Below, in pieces: positions 46,596 through 57,000 of a stretch of 64,000 nt of DNA. How positions within the stretch are numbered: position 1 is the first letter of the stretch; each line of letters starts with the position of its first letter. The stretch is from the NCBI GenBank assembly GCA_038236995.1, contig JBBRZE010000002.1, forward strand, positions 68,738-132,737, written 5' to 3'. A model generated the notes under the pieces. The model ran no database searches, was not told the DNA's origin, and saw nothing but the letters and a program-made list of their open reading frames with translations. Made by a program: the position numbers and the translations under genes. This DNA comes from JAAFHB01 sp038236995. GTDB taxonomy: Bacteria; Bacteroidota; Bacteroidia; Bacteroidales; Prolixibacteraceae.

Positions 46596-48134
46596 TTAAT
46601 CCAGTTTTATTTTCTTCAGATTCTCTTCAATTGCGTTGTTCAGCTCGATCTCTTCTTTCAGTTGTTCTTCAAATTCGGCTTTGAGTTTGGAAAACCTTTC
46701 CTTAAAATCGAAATCATCTTCATCGTCGGGCAAACCAACATACCGTCCGGGTGTAACCACATAATCCAACTCTCTCACCTTATCAATTGGAGCAGAAGCA
46801 CAAAATCCTGCCACATCTTCATAGTTACCTTCCTGATTTCGCCAGTTGTGGTAAGTGCCCGAAATTAAGGTAATATCTTCCTGCGAGAGTTCACGCGTTC
46901 GGCGGTTAATCAAATGCCCTAAGTTGCGCGCATCAATAAACAAAATTTCATTACTGCGGTCGCGGAAATTACCGTTTTTACGGTCACGCCTTAGAAACCA
47001 CAAACCGGCAGGAATTTGAGTGTTCAAAAACAACTTGGCTGGCAGGTTTACAATACAGTCAATCAAACCGGCTTCAATCAGCGCTTTTCGTATTTCCCCT
47101 TCACCCGATGATTTTGAAGTCAATGCCCCTTTTGCCAATACAATTCCGGCCTGGCCAGTCGGAGCAAGATGGTAAATAAAATGTTGCATCCATGCAAAGT
47201 TGGCGTTTCCCGAAGGTGGTGTTCCATATTGCCACCGTCCGTCAGTCCGCATCAGATCACCACCCCAATCGCTCACATTAAAAGGAGGATTGGCAATGAT
47301 ATAATCGGCCTTCAGGTCTTTATGTGCATCGTTCAGGAACGAACCTTCGTTGTTCCATTTCACCTGTGAGCTGTCGATACCGCGGATTGCCAGGTTCATT
47401 TTGCACAACCGCCAGGTGGTTTGGTTGCTCTCCTGTCCGTAGATCGAAATATCGTTAACGCCTCCCTGGTGTTCGAGCACCAATTTTTCCGATTGTACAA
47501 ACATTCCACCGGAACCACAGCACGGATCAAACACGCGTCCTTTGTAAGGTTCGAGCATTTTTACCAGGAGTTCAACAATACTGCGTGGCGTATAGAACTG
47601 TCCGCCCTGTTTTCCCTCAGCAAGCGCGAATTCACCAAGAAAATATTCAAACACATGACCGAGTACATCGGCGCTTCTGGCTTTGGCATCGCCTAAGGCA
47701 ATATTACTTACAAGGTCGATCAGTTCACCCAGGCTTGTTGGATCTAAATTTTGACGGGCAAAAACTTTTGGCAAAACACCTTTTAGTGAGGCATTTTCTG
47801 TTTCAATGGCATCCATCGCCTCATCCACAATCTTGCCTATTCCTGTTTGTTTGGCTTTCGATTGTAAAAAAGTCCAGCGGGCATCCTGTGGTACGAAGAA
47901 CACATTTTCTGCTTTATATTCGTCCTTGTCCTCAGGGTCCGCGCCATTTGCCTCATCTTCTTTGAGTTTTGCATAAAGCTCTTCAAAGGAGTCGGAGATG
48001 TATTTAAGAAATATCAATCCCAAAACGACATGTTTGTATTCGGCTGCATCAATGTTTTTTCGGAGTTTATCGGCTGTTTTCCAGAGTTGCTTCTCTAAAG
48101 GTTCCTCGGTGTTAGTTTTTGTTGTTTTTGCCAT
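46596..48134 (-). CDS. hsdM: type I restriction-modification DNA methyltransferase subunit
   Basis: 512 residues. N-terminal HsdM domain (1-130), then an N6-adenine methyltransferase with SAM motif FDPCCGSGGMF (202-212) and catalytic NPPF (282-285). GEFALAEGKQGGQFYTPRSIVELL is the usual family segment before the SAM site. The C-terminal coiled region (FSKLKAEFEEQLKEEIELNNAIEENLKKI) contacts HsdS. First gene of the minus-strand defence cluster; a TAACTTTG box lies 36 bp upstream. Confidence 0.95.
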   Translation of the reverse strand: MAKTTKTNTEEPLEKQLWKTADKLRKNIDAAEYKHVVLGLIFLKYISDSFEELYAKLKEDEANGADPEDKDEYKAENVFFVPQDARWTFLQSKAKQTGIGKIVDEAMDAIETENASLKGVLPKVFARQNLDPTSLGELIDLVSNIALGDAKARSADVLGHVFEYFLGEFALAEGKQGGQFYTPRSIVELLVKMLEPYKGRVFDPCCGSGGMFVQSEKLVLEHQGGVNDISIYGQESNQTTWRLCKMNLAIRGIDSSQVKWNNEGSFLNDAHKDLKADYIIANPPFNVSDWGGDLMRTDGRWQYGTPPSGNANFAWMQHFIYHLAPTGQAGIVLAKGALTSKSSGEGEIRKALIEAGLIDCIVNLPAKLFLNTQIPAGLWFLRRDRKNGNFRDRSNEILFIDARNLGHLINRRTRELSQEDITLISGTYHNWRNQEGNYEDVAGFCASAPIDKVRELDYVVTPGRYVGLPDDEDDFDFKERFSKLKAEFEEQLKEEIELNNAIEENLKKIKLD

Positions 48135-48169
48135 TCTGTGGTTTTCAGGTTTTCATTGTTTTACACCTA

Positions 48170-48177
48170 CAAAGTTA
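48170..48177 (-). promoter_or_regulatory. Bacteroidota -7 box upstream of hsdM
   Basis: Read leftward, TAACTTTG fits the TAnnTTTG -7 consensus, giving a predicted leader of roughly 30 nt before the hsdM ATG. The -33 element is not clear. Confidence 0.4.
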
Positions 48178-48363
48178 ATTTAATAATTCCCATCGTCATC
48201 AGAAAAGAGACAGGAGAATTTGCTCTTATTAAACGTATGTATGCTTTTTTACTTTTGCGGAATACAATTTTGTCAAAAGCGGATTGATAATACATAAAAT
48301 CGGGTAAGTATGTCTCGGTGCGAAGTCGTAAGGGTAGATCTGTGTGTCTGTTTAATTAACGAT

Positions 48364-48397
48364 AAAAAGGACAGAACCGGGCGGCTCCATCCTTTTA
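48364..48397. terminator. bidirectional-type hairpin with A and T flanks
   Basis: AAAAGGA (48365-48371) pairs with TCCTTTT (48390-48396). The GC-rich interior ACAGAACCGGGCGGCTCC extends the stem imperfectly around a GGGC loop. A-rich left and T-rich right sides resemble a Bacteroidota intrinsic terminator usable in either direction. Confidence 0.55.
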
Positions 48398-48430
48398 CTA
48401 AACCTAACTAACCTAACTAAACCTAAACAC
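48398..48430 (+). repeat. short CTAAACC / CTAACTAACC tandem motif
   Basis: Four imperfect copies of a CTAAC(C) unit directly follow the terminator-like hairpin. There is no coding frame. Function unknown. Confidence 0.4.
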
Positions 48431-48840
48431 GAAGATTAATTACAATTATCGGGCCACAGAAGTTTCCCGCATTTCCTCTTTGGTTAATATATCACAAAAA
48501 AAGCCTAAGATGTCCAAGACAAGCCAGGTTAGGCACGATTTCAATGCATGATCATGATTGTAGCACTCTTTCATCCCCGGAGTATACCTGTTTTTTTCAT
48601 AATGACGACGATGTGCCCTCAATACAGGAGTCTGATTTATTTCTGATAAAAAAAATCTCCAAACTGAATCAATAGGGTTGGTACATTAACTTCATTGATA
48701 TTAAATGAATTCATTAATTTTTAGTATAAAGAAAAATTCACATATGTGTGAAAGACGGAACCCCTTTTAGACACGGTGTAATACGATCCTGCGAAATTGG
48801 TCTCATTTTTGCTTGGTTATAAAATAAGAAATAGAATATT

Positions 48841-49979
48841 AACTCACGTTACGCATTATTTTGGTTATTATGCTGCTCTGGGTGTTGATAAGCAGAGCAG
48901 TTCGTTATGTGCGGCTTTCAAGGCTGCCTGGTAGATTCTTGCTTTCATTGCGAAATGGTTTTGGTTTGTCCTTTGTTTGAGCCATTCCATCTTCACATAG
49001 GCAAGGATGGACAGCACAAAGTGGTTTGACTGGGTCTTTGCCGTTTTGGTTGGCGACTTGGCAAAACATAAATTGCTCTTGATGGATTTATGGTATTCTT
49101 CTACGCCCCACCGTTTTTTGTAGATTGTAGTGATCTGTTCATATGATAAGCTCAAATCGCTGCAAACCAGGTACAACTCGCCCACTGTACCATCCTCGTT
49201 TTTGAAGACTTGCTTTACAAGCAACAGCGGATAGTCAAGACCTTCAAGCCAGACCTCCACGGTTTGCTGTCCCGGCTGCAGCGTTTCGATGCTTACATAT
49301 TCGTGTTTCTCTTTTGTACCGGGGCACAGGGCCACTTTCCGGTTCGATTTGAGTGCCATCACAAAGTTCCGGCCTAATTTCCCCTTGATGTGTTCCATGT
49401 TTTCAACATTGGAATACCAACTGTCGCAAACAAGAAAGTCAAAAATGAAATTTCTGTCACATTGGCTGACCATTTCCCTGAATAGCTCGTTCTTTGTCTT
49501 ACTGCTTTTGCGCTTCAACTTCCCTGTCCTTTTATCGGTTGCCCAACTGTCTTTCCTTACAAACTCAACGGCACAGGGCAAGCGCACCCCCTGGACATCG
49601 ACAAGGGCGGTAAGAAAGTTGACACCTTTTACCGACCGGTTAAATACATGGTCCCAATGCCAGCATATCAACTCGCTTTCGTCTGTGTAAGGTTTCTCTT
49701 CTATCGAATCATCAAAACTTAACACGATCGGGTCTCCGCTCCTTGTCAACTCTTGAACGTAGGGCTTCACTTTCTTCCACAGGTATTTGGAACCATAATC
49801 TCCACTGGACAACTCCCTGGTTATTTTATCGTGGCTTATCGACAATAAACCGGCCATGCCTGTTGCAGTTGCATAGGAAGTCGAGCTTATCAGATAATCC
49901 GTATATAGGTCTGTAAAGTTTTCCACAATATTGTAATTTTATCTCGCTAATTTAACCCATTTACTGCGTAAGGTGAATT
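48841..49979 (-). mobile_element. IS4-superfamily insertion sequence with imperfect terminal inverted repeats
   Basis: About 1.14 kb carrying one transposase gene. The left end AACTCACGTTACGCATTA (48841-48858) matches the reverse complement of the right end TACTGCGTAAGGTGAATT (49962-49979) at 15 of 18 positions. I did not find a clear target-site duplication, so the copy may be old or the flanks altered. Confidence 0.75.
48868..49926 (-). CDS. IS4-type DDE transposase
   Basis: 352 residues. DDE triad candidates: the DD pair in LSFDDSIEEK (D72/D73), D168 in LVCDSWYSN, and E276 in the family signature YKKRWGVEEYHKSIK, which fits Y-x2-R-x3-E-x6-K exactly. Full-length and uninterrupted, so possibly active. 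It lies inside inverted repeats 48841-48858 and 49962-49979. Family placement within the IS4/IS701 group is not fixed by eye. Confidence 0.9.
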   Translation of the reverse strand: MENFTDLYTDYLISSTSYATATGMAGLLSISHDKITRELSSGDYGSKYLWKKVKPYVQELTRSGDPIVLSFDDSIEEKPYTDESELICWHWDHVFNRSVKGVNFLTALVDVQGVRLPCAVEFVRKDSWATDKRTGKLKRKSSKTKNELFREMVSQCDRNFIFDFLVCDSWYSNVENMEHIKGKLGRNFVMALKSNRKVALCPGTKEKHEYVSIETLQPGQQTVEVWLEGLDYPLLLVKQVFKNEDGTVGELYLVCSDLSLSYEQITTIYKKRWGVEEYHKSIKSNLCFAKSPTKTAKTQSNHFVLSILAYVKMEWLKQRTNQNHFAMKARIYQAALKAAHNELLCLSTPRAA

Positions 49980-50420
49980 AGTAACAAAAAATTGCATATA
50001 AGGCTGACATCCATTATGGATTTTGCAAGGAAAGCAAATATTAGTGCAGGTGAAATCGGGCCAAAAAAAGTTTACATGGTAGACTTTCTCATCTTGGATA
50101 CAGTTTATCATGACAAGATGTGGATACATTCTCAGAAACAAACCTTCCAACTCGTTGCATTAAAGGAACTCCAATATAGGAAACGTCCTGTCAATATCTT
50201 CAGTTACACAGAACCGTTGAAAGGAAAACTGAAAGAAATGAACCTGGAAGCATGAATTCCGGGAATTCCTATTCTGGAGCGATATGGATCTTGCAAAACA
50301 ATTTTGCACCCATACTTGATTATTTGGGAATGAAATTGAAATCAGTATAAACGCGTTTACACAAAATAAACTGGGTTTATGATGGAGAGTCATTTCGAAT
50401 GATGGGGATGAAGAATAGCT
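49980..50420. other. non-coding or remnant region right of the IS
   Basis: About 440 bp. A plus-strand open frame at about 49992-50255 starts with TTG, has no recognisable domain and is probably spurious or a relic of a gene cut by the IS. An EcoRI-like GAATTCCGGGAATTC inverted repeat lies at about 50256-50270. Confidence 0.4.
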
Positions 50421-50828
50421 TTATTTTGACCCCAGTTCTTGAGATCTTTTAGCAGCTTCAAGATGGCTGATCAATTTCGATTGTAATTCAATCTGCTGAT
50501 ACAAGCTTGCTATTAAATCATCCTTAACTAAACATTTCTCGCAGTCAGGAGCAACTGCATTATTGGCTTGTAAATCTGCTTTTATCCTTTCAGAAGGTAT
50601 CATATGGTCACTTGATCTTACCATTGTACCACTGCCAGCAATTAACCAATCCGGATCTAAATCTCGACAATTGTCGAATATTTTTTCAAGTATTGAACTT
50701 CCTATGTCTGCTTCTCTTCTTAATTGTATACCAAAATAGCCATTGCCAAGACCAAGATCCTTCTCAAGTCTTGTGGGTTTAATATTCTTAAAATCAAAGT
50801 ACTGATACAACCTTTCAATGGCCTTCAT
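50421..50828 (-). CDS. putative DNA-binding regulator (phage-repressor-like N-terminus)
   Basis: 135 residues. The start MKAIERLYQYFDFKNIKPTRLEKDLGLGNGYFGIQLRREADIGSSILEKIFDNCRDLDPDWLIAGSGTM has the helix-turn-helix and the DPDWLI/GSG pattern of Bacteroidota prophage and transposon repressors. The C-terminal part (LVKDDLIASLYQQIELQSKLISHLEAAKRSQEL) is a likely coiled coil for dimerisation. It is divergent from the plus-strand genes starting at 51112, with a 283-bp spacer that may hold operators. The S24 peptidase domain of full repressors is absent. Confidence 0.65.
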   Translation of the reverse strand: MKAIERLYQYFDFKNIKPTRLEKDLGLGNGYFGIQLRREADIGSSILEKIFDNCRDLDPDWLIAGSGTMVRSSDHMIPSERIKADLQANNAVAPDCEKCLVKDDLIASLYQQIELQSKLISHLEAAKRSQELGSK

Positions 50829-51111
50829 AAAATAGTTATAAAAATACCTAAAATAGTCTACGTAAAATTTGGATATATCTACAATAGCCTATATTATTGT
50901 ATTTGAATTAAATGTCGAATTTACAACTATTTAAACGTTAAATACAGTTCATTTTAATAAAAAACTGGACCTATCAAACTTGTAGAGGTTGTGAAAAAAC
51001 TGAAACGTTCATCAGATGATAATTTTGAAAATACATGGTGGCTTTAAATCTTTCTTAGATCAGTATAAATACAAATTCACATTCATTATTAACTAATTAA
51101 AAACCCTGATC

Positions 51112-51528
51112 ATGGTTCTCATTGAAGAAGAAAAATTGGAAGAGATAATTAGGAAAGCCGTAAAGGAAGAGATGGTTGTCATTCTGACAGGGACTGGTAA
51201 AGCGATGAATTTTACTATTGATGTTACCGTAAAAAAAGACGCAGAAGCAATTCCACCTATGGGAGAATCCAATTTAGCAAAAACAGAGGTCATTCTGATT
51301 GAAAAAGAAATCATTCAGAAAAAGCAAGATACAAATTATCCTCCCGCTCCACGACTGTTAAATTCCTTATCAGAATTGGCGAACTTTCTACAGATCAGCA
51401 AACCAACAGCATTGAAATTAAAAAATAGTGGTCGTTTCCCTTATACAAAAATAGGACGAAAGCTGATTTTTAATTCGGAGGAGGTTCTTAAAGGGGTAAC
51501 GGTAGAGAAGCATAGATCAAATCCATAA
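51112..51528 (+). CDS. small helix-turn-helix protein, paralogue 1
   Basis: 138 residues. The N-terminal segment MVLIEEEKLEEIIRKAVKEEM is helical and acidic/basic. The C-terminal domain LSELANFLQISKPTALKLKNSGRFPYTKIGRKLIFNSEEVLKG is a winged HTH of the excisionase/DUF3853-like type common in Bacteroidota mobile elements. A close paralogue follows at 51605. Both are on the plus strand, opposite to the primase. Roles as excision or replication regulators are inferred. Confidence 0.7.
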   Translation: MVLIEEEKLEEIIRKAVKEEMVVILTGTGKAMNFTIDVTVKKDAEAIPPMGESNLAKTEVILIEKEIIQKKQDTNYPPAPRLLNSLSELANFLQISKPTALKLKNSGRFPYTKIGRKLIFNSEEVLKGVTVEKHRSNP

Positions 51529-51604
51529 ATAGGGCTGACCGTTGAAAATGATTCAGAAAAAAGCAGACACAATTTTGCAAGTATATTAACCAATTTAAAA
51601 AATC

Positions 51605-52021
51605 TTGATTATGGTAGTCATCGATGAAGAGAAATTAGACGAGATGGTTCGCAGAGCCGTTAAAGAAGAGATGGAATCAATTTTGACCAATACCGGAAAA
51701 GTAATGGATTACATTATTGGCGTTGCCGCAAAAAGTGGGAGAGAAGTCCTCCCGTTGGAACGTGAATCTACACCGCAGAAAAAAGTCAACATGCCTTCGG
51801 TAGGGGAACAAACTGTGCATATCCGACAGGCAGAACCTTCGGTAAAATCAAAGTATTTACATTCAATGAATGAGTTGGCTGAATTATTGGGCTGTAGTGT
51901 ACAAACCGCCCAAAGAATTAAAAACAGTGGTCGCATTCCTTTTAAACAAATAGGACGTACCATTATTTTTGATTCTGAGGAGGTTCTTAAAGCCTTAGAC
52001 CATAAAATGCGAAAAACCTAA
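51605..52021 (+). CDS. small helix-turn-helix protein, paralogue 2
   Basis: 138 residues, same length and layout as the 51112 gene: VVIDEEKLDEMVRRAVKEEM at the start and MNELAELLGCSVQTAQRIKNSGRIPFKQIGRTIIFDSEEVLKAL at the end, with a diverged middle. The spacing between the two genes is 76 bp. The HTH recognition helix differs (SVQTAQRIKNSG versus SKPTALKLKNSG), so the paralogues may bind different sites. Confidence 0.7.
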   Translation: MIMVVIDEEKLDEMVRRAVKEEMESILTNTGKVMDYIIGVAAKSGREVLPLERESTPQKKVNMPSVGEQTVHIRQAEPSVKSKYLHSMNELAELLGCSVQTAQRIKNSGRIPFKQIGRTIIFDSEEVLKALDHKMRKT

Positions 52022-52824
52022 TTAGTATCAAAGTAAGTTCAGACTTTGCGACCACAAAAAATAGCCAGTAATCTTTTACTCTAATATACTGTGGTGCTTG
52101 TAGAATATACTTGTCCCAATTTCGCCATACTGAACCCTCCAGGCAAATTGGAATATTCGCGAGGGTCAGCATACTATTTGAGGTTTGATCCAATCATGTG
52201 AATCAATATTACAGCTCATGAGTTTTTGTGGCCACAAATCACGTTTCGGTTATAATTACCTGTAGCCAAAGTGATTTTTATTACCCACAAATTTTGCCAC
52301 CCTTTAATCTCAATCTATTCCCCCTTTTCCGGAATAATAATCTGAATTACCTGGTCCTATTAGATGCCAATATTAGTATCGGTAAAACCTGCCAAAAAAA
52401 CTTGTTGCATCGCTGAAATATACTATGCTAATTTCAACTTTGACAGTATTTTAGGCAGGTAAATTTGGTCATTTAATTTTAGGATTTACCACGAATTAGT
52501 TGTATCTTTACGTATATTCGATGAAATATCTAAACGTTTCAGAGATATTCTCACCTCAATTTGTCGGTTCTTTCATTTTCCCCTTCGACTCGTAAATATT
52601 TAAGCTCTTTTTTCCAATGATTCCTTCTTAAAAAAGAGCAGTTTTTTGAAAAAGAACACAAAAATTGCAGATTTTATTGGGTTTAGGTGTCAAAATAGGT
52701 CATGTTGGTGCCTATTTAACACTGTTTATGACCCCCAAAATCAAAAGATCTACATATTAAACCACAATTATTCAGGTTACTACCCTCATTTTTTTTTTGA
52801 AAATCGAGCACATCATATATAGAT

Positions 52825-53224
52825 GGCCGAGCCGCCCAGTCAAATCATTGTGTGCACAATAACATAACAAAAATAGGATATATGACAACGTATACCTATC
52901 GTAATATTTAATTAATTGACATACAGAAGAATAGAGTTCATTATTATTTAATATATAAATATTATTTTAGAGTTACTATTGGTTTTTAAACTACCATTAT
53001 TTGTATCGTTTTCAGGTTTAATTAGTCGGTTTAGTAATTTCGGAAGAAAAAGTTTTCTACCAGTTTTAAATTTTGGAATAATGGAAGTCTTCAACAGATT
53101 GAATGAAGAAATTCTTTAGGGTATTGAACTGGTGAAAACCCCGCAAACAATTAAATGGCTCCGTCACGAATATTTTGCCCTTTTTCTTGTAGGGTAAGCC
53201 AACTATGAATATGGCGAAAAAGTT
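52825..53224. repeat. diverged 400-bp direct repeat, copy A
   Basis: Alignable along its length with copy B at 53417-53815, offset 592 bp, with few gaps. Conserved blocks include GGCCGAGCCGCCC, the dyad ATTGTGTGCACAAT (52847-52860), AACATAACAAAAATAGGAT, TTTAATTAATTGA, GTTTTCAGGTTT, AAATTTTGGAATAA, TTTAGGGTATTG and GGGTAAGCC. Best guess is a duplicated origin region or a structured RNA. Confidence 0.75.
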
Positions 53225-53416
53225 TACTCCTCAAAGTCATTGATTGAGAATCCTGATATCAATTTCGAAAATTACAGACAAGATATTTGGCTACACAAAT
53301 TTACCCCCTATACAACTATATTGGCACCCTATTTTAAAAAATGCATAGGTTATATTGCTAAATTATAAGCTTATAGTTCCTTTTTTTAAAAAAAAAATTG
53401 CCCATCATAACAAGAA

Positions 53417-53815
53417 GGCCGAGCCGCCCTGCCAATTCATTGTGTGCACAATAACATAACAAAAATAGGATTTATGACAATGTATACCTATTGTGATATT
53501 TAATTAATTGATATACAGAAGCATAAAACTTGTTGTTATTTAGCATACAATTATTATTTTTGAATTACTATTGGTTTTTTAATCTACCCTTATTTGTATG
53601 GTTTTCAGGTTTTATTTGGGAGTTTTGAAAACTGTAAAAGAAAAAGTTTTTCAACCAGTTATAAATTTTGGAATAAAGTAAGCCTTCTGCACATTGAATA
53701 CTAAGATTATTTAGGGTATTGTCTGGTACCCCCCCGCAATCACGCCTAAAGCTATGCCGTATATACTTAGTTTATTTTCTATTGGGGTAAGCCCCCATAA
53801 AAATGTGGGAAAGTT
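53417..53815. repeat. diverged 400-bp direct repeat, copy B
   Basis: Second copy of the block at 52825-53224; its dyad ATTGTGTGCACAAT is at 53439-53452. Its 3' end has GGGGTAAGCCCC, a short hairpin not fully kept in copy A. Neither copy keeps an open reading frame. Confidence 0.75.
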
Positions 53816-53884
53816 GGTTCATTACTGTCAATACTCTAACGTGAGCTGGATTTTATTTTGAATTTTCTTGCTCTCAAATATTTC

Positions 53885-54036
53885 ATGGTAGTTATTTCAC
53901 TACTTAAACTACCTTCACTACCATCATTGCTGTAGGCTACCTCTCACTACCTTTCACTTCCTTATTTCTATAAAAATATTAATTTAAAATATTGATATAT
54001 AGAAGGATAGTGTAAGTAGTGAAAGTAGTATTAAAA
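53885..54036. repeat. CACTAC iteron-like motifs beside the primase gene
   Basis: CACTAC occurs at 53898, 53916 and 53945 in direct orientation and as GTAGTG at 54016, with related ACTACC and CACTTCC variants between. They sit in AT-rich DNA less than 200 bp from the primase-helicase stop. They may be binding sites for a replication or partition protein. Confidence 0.4.
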
Positions 54037-54068
54037 TCGCTCGTATGAGTATTAATCATATTTTAATG

Positions 54069-57000
54069 TTAAAATGGAAGTCTTTCCATATCATTATCGT
54101 CCGGGTCATTTTTCTTGATCTCATCGAAGTCGTCTTGGTCTAACATGGGCGACATATCACTGTTGCCGATCTCAATATCACCCATCTTTGTTGGTCTCAG
54201 GTTGGTATTTATCAAATCGTAATCAAAGCAATAAGCCTGATTGTTCCATTCCTGGTTTGCCTCCTTATCCCTGAATTTTTTGTTTTTAATTTTGCCCAGA
54301 AAGTAATGAGATTTTTCGAGATAGCATTGAATTGTTTTCTCGCCCAGGACCGACATATTACTGCGCCTCGAATATTCGGCATACATAGGATATAGTCCAT
54401 CCCACCTTACGAAAAGAGTCATCTTTCCACCTCCATAGATTACTGGGTTTTCGCACCCAACATATTTGTTTTGAGCAACATCGTGCAGCACGTAATTGCG
54501 GCCTTCTTTTATTTTATTCTGTTCGATTAGTGTGGCGAAGATGGTCCAAAAGTTTCTGATGTCGTCGCTGCTCTCGATAAACTTCTGCTGTTCGCTGATC
54601 ACATTGGTGCCAAATTTCAGCACCTCGTCGAATGTGAAAGGGAAATTAAACTTATCCTCAAGGATTCTAAAACTGGTAAGAATAGTTGATAGATTCTTTT
54701 GAAGACGGACTGATACATGAGGGCAAAGGTTTGATATCTTAGTTTGAATTATACTATTAGTCTCTGGAAATCTTTCAATTATCATCTCCCGGTATTTCAA
54801 AAAATCATCTGTAAGGTGCGCAAGTCCCTTCTCTTCAATGCTTTTAAGCTCGTTGTATTTGGTTTTCTGTTCATCGGTGTATTCGGACTTAAATGAGGTT
54901 AAACAAAGGCACCGCTCCAACAGGGCGACATCTTGTGTGGGTAAATCCTGACCGCATAATAAAGCCATTTGATTAATTAAGATATGCTCGGTTTTACTTC
55001 CATTTGTCGAAAAACTCCCGTGTATTTTAGCCTGTCGATTGTAGATCGATTTAAGCACTTCGATTAATTTTATGTCAATGGTATTTTTGTATTCATCTAT
55101 CAGGCATAATGAGTTCTGAAAAGATTTGAGAGTTTGTGAAAGCCCGTATACGGTCACTTTCGAAAGATTATTGATCGGTTGTTTCTCTCCGAAAAATGCC
55201 AGTAAGCAATCAGCCATTTGAGTTTTTCCGGTCCCCTTTGGCCCAAAAAAATTGATCAGCGGAAGTTCCCCATGCACGAGCTTAAATATTGCATCCGAAA
55301 ATAAAGCAGTCAAAAAAGCACAAATACAAATCATCGTATTTTCACCAAAAACATTTCGATAACGGTAACTCCAATCTTCGAATGTAAATTCGCTTGTAAG
55401 GTGCAAAAACTTCTTTTCGCAGAGGTAGGCGGTTTTGTCGTTGGCATACAGATTACTAAATGGTTTGATCAGATAGTTCTTATCACCTATTGTAATCAGA
55501 CCGTTACTATCCGTATTTGTAAATTTACCGTCAAGAGTAGTCACACCATTGGCCCACGCCCAGAACCCTTCAGGCTGCCAACCCAACTGTTCGATTTCGT
55601 TGCAGTAGATTGTATTCGAATATAACCGTTCCTTGATGTTATCAAGCTGCCTTTGGTCTCCTTTAAACACGTAGTTTCCCTTCTCTTCGACTGCACATTT
55701 AAATCGGCGCACATCGTTCAGATCCTTTGTATCAAGCGAAATGCTTACCTTCAAACCAAATTCATTTGTCATTTCAAATAGCTTGAAATGAGCGCCAGAT
55801 GTGTTCGAATGGATGATTGGTATAATCACGAAATTCGATATCTTCTGAATAGACCCACCTGATACATGATAGATCGAACTATTTTTGTAATAATGCTGAT
55901 AGTGGTTCAGGTCGTTCAGCTGTTCTTGATTTAAGTCCAGTTGGTTTTCGACTGTATAATTAGCCGGTTCATCGTTCGGTTCGAACGACTTGGCATTTTT
56001 CTTCGAATATCCGGAGAGAATCTTTTTGAAATCGCCGATCCCCAACTTCATTCCTTTGTTCTTAAATGCGGCGGTCGTGTTATTGATCTTAATCACCCGC
56101 AAACCTTCTGGCAGGTAGGAAATCAGTTCAGCAAGGCTGTTGATGGCCTTACTCATAAAAACATCGTCAGCAGGAGAAATTTCTTTGGTTACGCACCCGA
56201 TGTACCAATCGGGGAAGTTGATATAATCAATGTTCACATTGTAATCACCAATTTCTTCATCAATTTCCCCTCTTTCTTCAGTTTTTATCCGAACATCGAG
56301 GCCAAAGCTGATGAAACGTTTCAAGTTCTTAACTGTAGGAGTCTCCTCCATATTCCGATCATTAAATGCTGAGTCGAGGATTTCATCGAAAATAACCTTC
56401 TTTGTGAGTTTCTTTAGTTTCTGGATCTCGGATTTCTGAACAGGCGCACCATTCATCCCAATGTAGTTCTTATTATCGTTGAGATGATAATCAATCACAT
56501 CCTCATTTTTCGTAAGGATATGAACCTCGTTCTCTTCGACAATACTAATCTTGGCTTCTTCCAAAGCAAAGAAGATCCCCTCTTCGCTATTCGTCTTCAT
56601 CTTTTCACGGAGATGGAAGATATCTTTTACAAGTTCGGTTTCCTTGATTCCAAATATGGAAGCACAACGCTGGATATAGGCCAACCGCACATTCTTGTCG
56701 TGGATCAGACTGATATCATTCGTAATTTCGGTGATCATTTCACCTTTACGTGTTGGATTGGTTTCGAGCTCTTTTTTAAGTTTCGACGCTTTGAACTCGA
56801 TAAAATCGATCTCGTTATTATTGATATATTGCAAGGCAAATTCAGGATCATTCTTCCTGATGAAACTGTCGGGATCTTCGCCATCCGGCAACACAACGAT
56901 ACGCAGATTAATCTGTTCAGTGAGTAATGTCGAGATATGTTTGAGGACAGCTGCGGTTCCTGCTTTGTCGGCGTCCAATAACAGGACTATATTCTTTGTC

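Larger units (their letters stand above)
48135..48840. other. non-coding region between hsdM and the insertion sequence
   Basis: About 700 bp without a credible gene. It contains the hsdM promoter box, a hairpin with flanking A and T runs (48364-48397), the CTAAACC/CTAACTA short repeats (48398-48430), and the left end of the IS at its border. Confidence 0.5.
52022..54068. other. 2-kb non-coding region with direct repeats, candidate origin
   Basis: No credible gene in 2.05 kb between the HTH paralogues and the primase-helicase. It is strongly AT-rich and contains two 400-bp direct repeats (52825-53224 and 53417-53815) and a CACTAC-rich segment (53885-54036). Position next to a primase-helicase suggests replication origin or transfer origin functions. 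Confidence 0.55.

Noticed and set aside
49992..50255. Plus-strand 87-codon frame right of the IS
   Set aside because: TTG start, no recognised domain and no gene context; kept only as a possible relic in the gap description.
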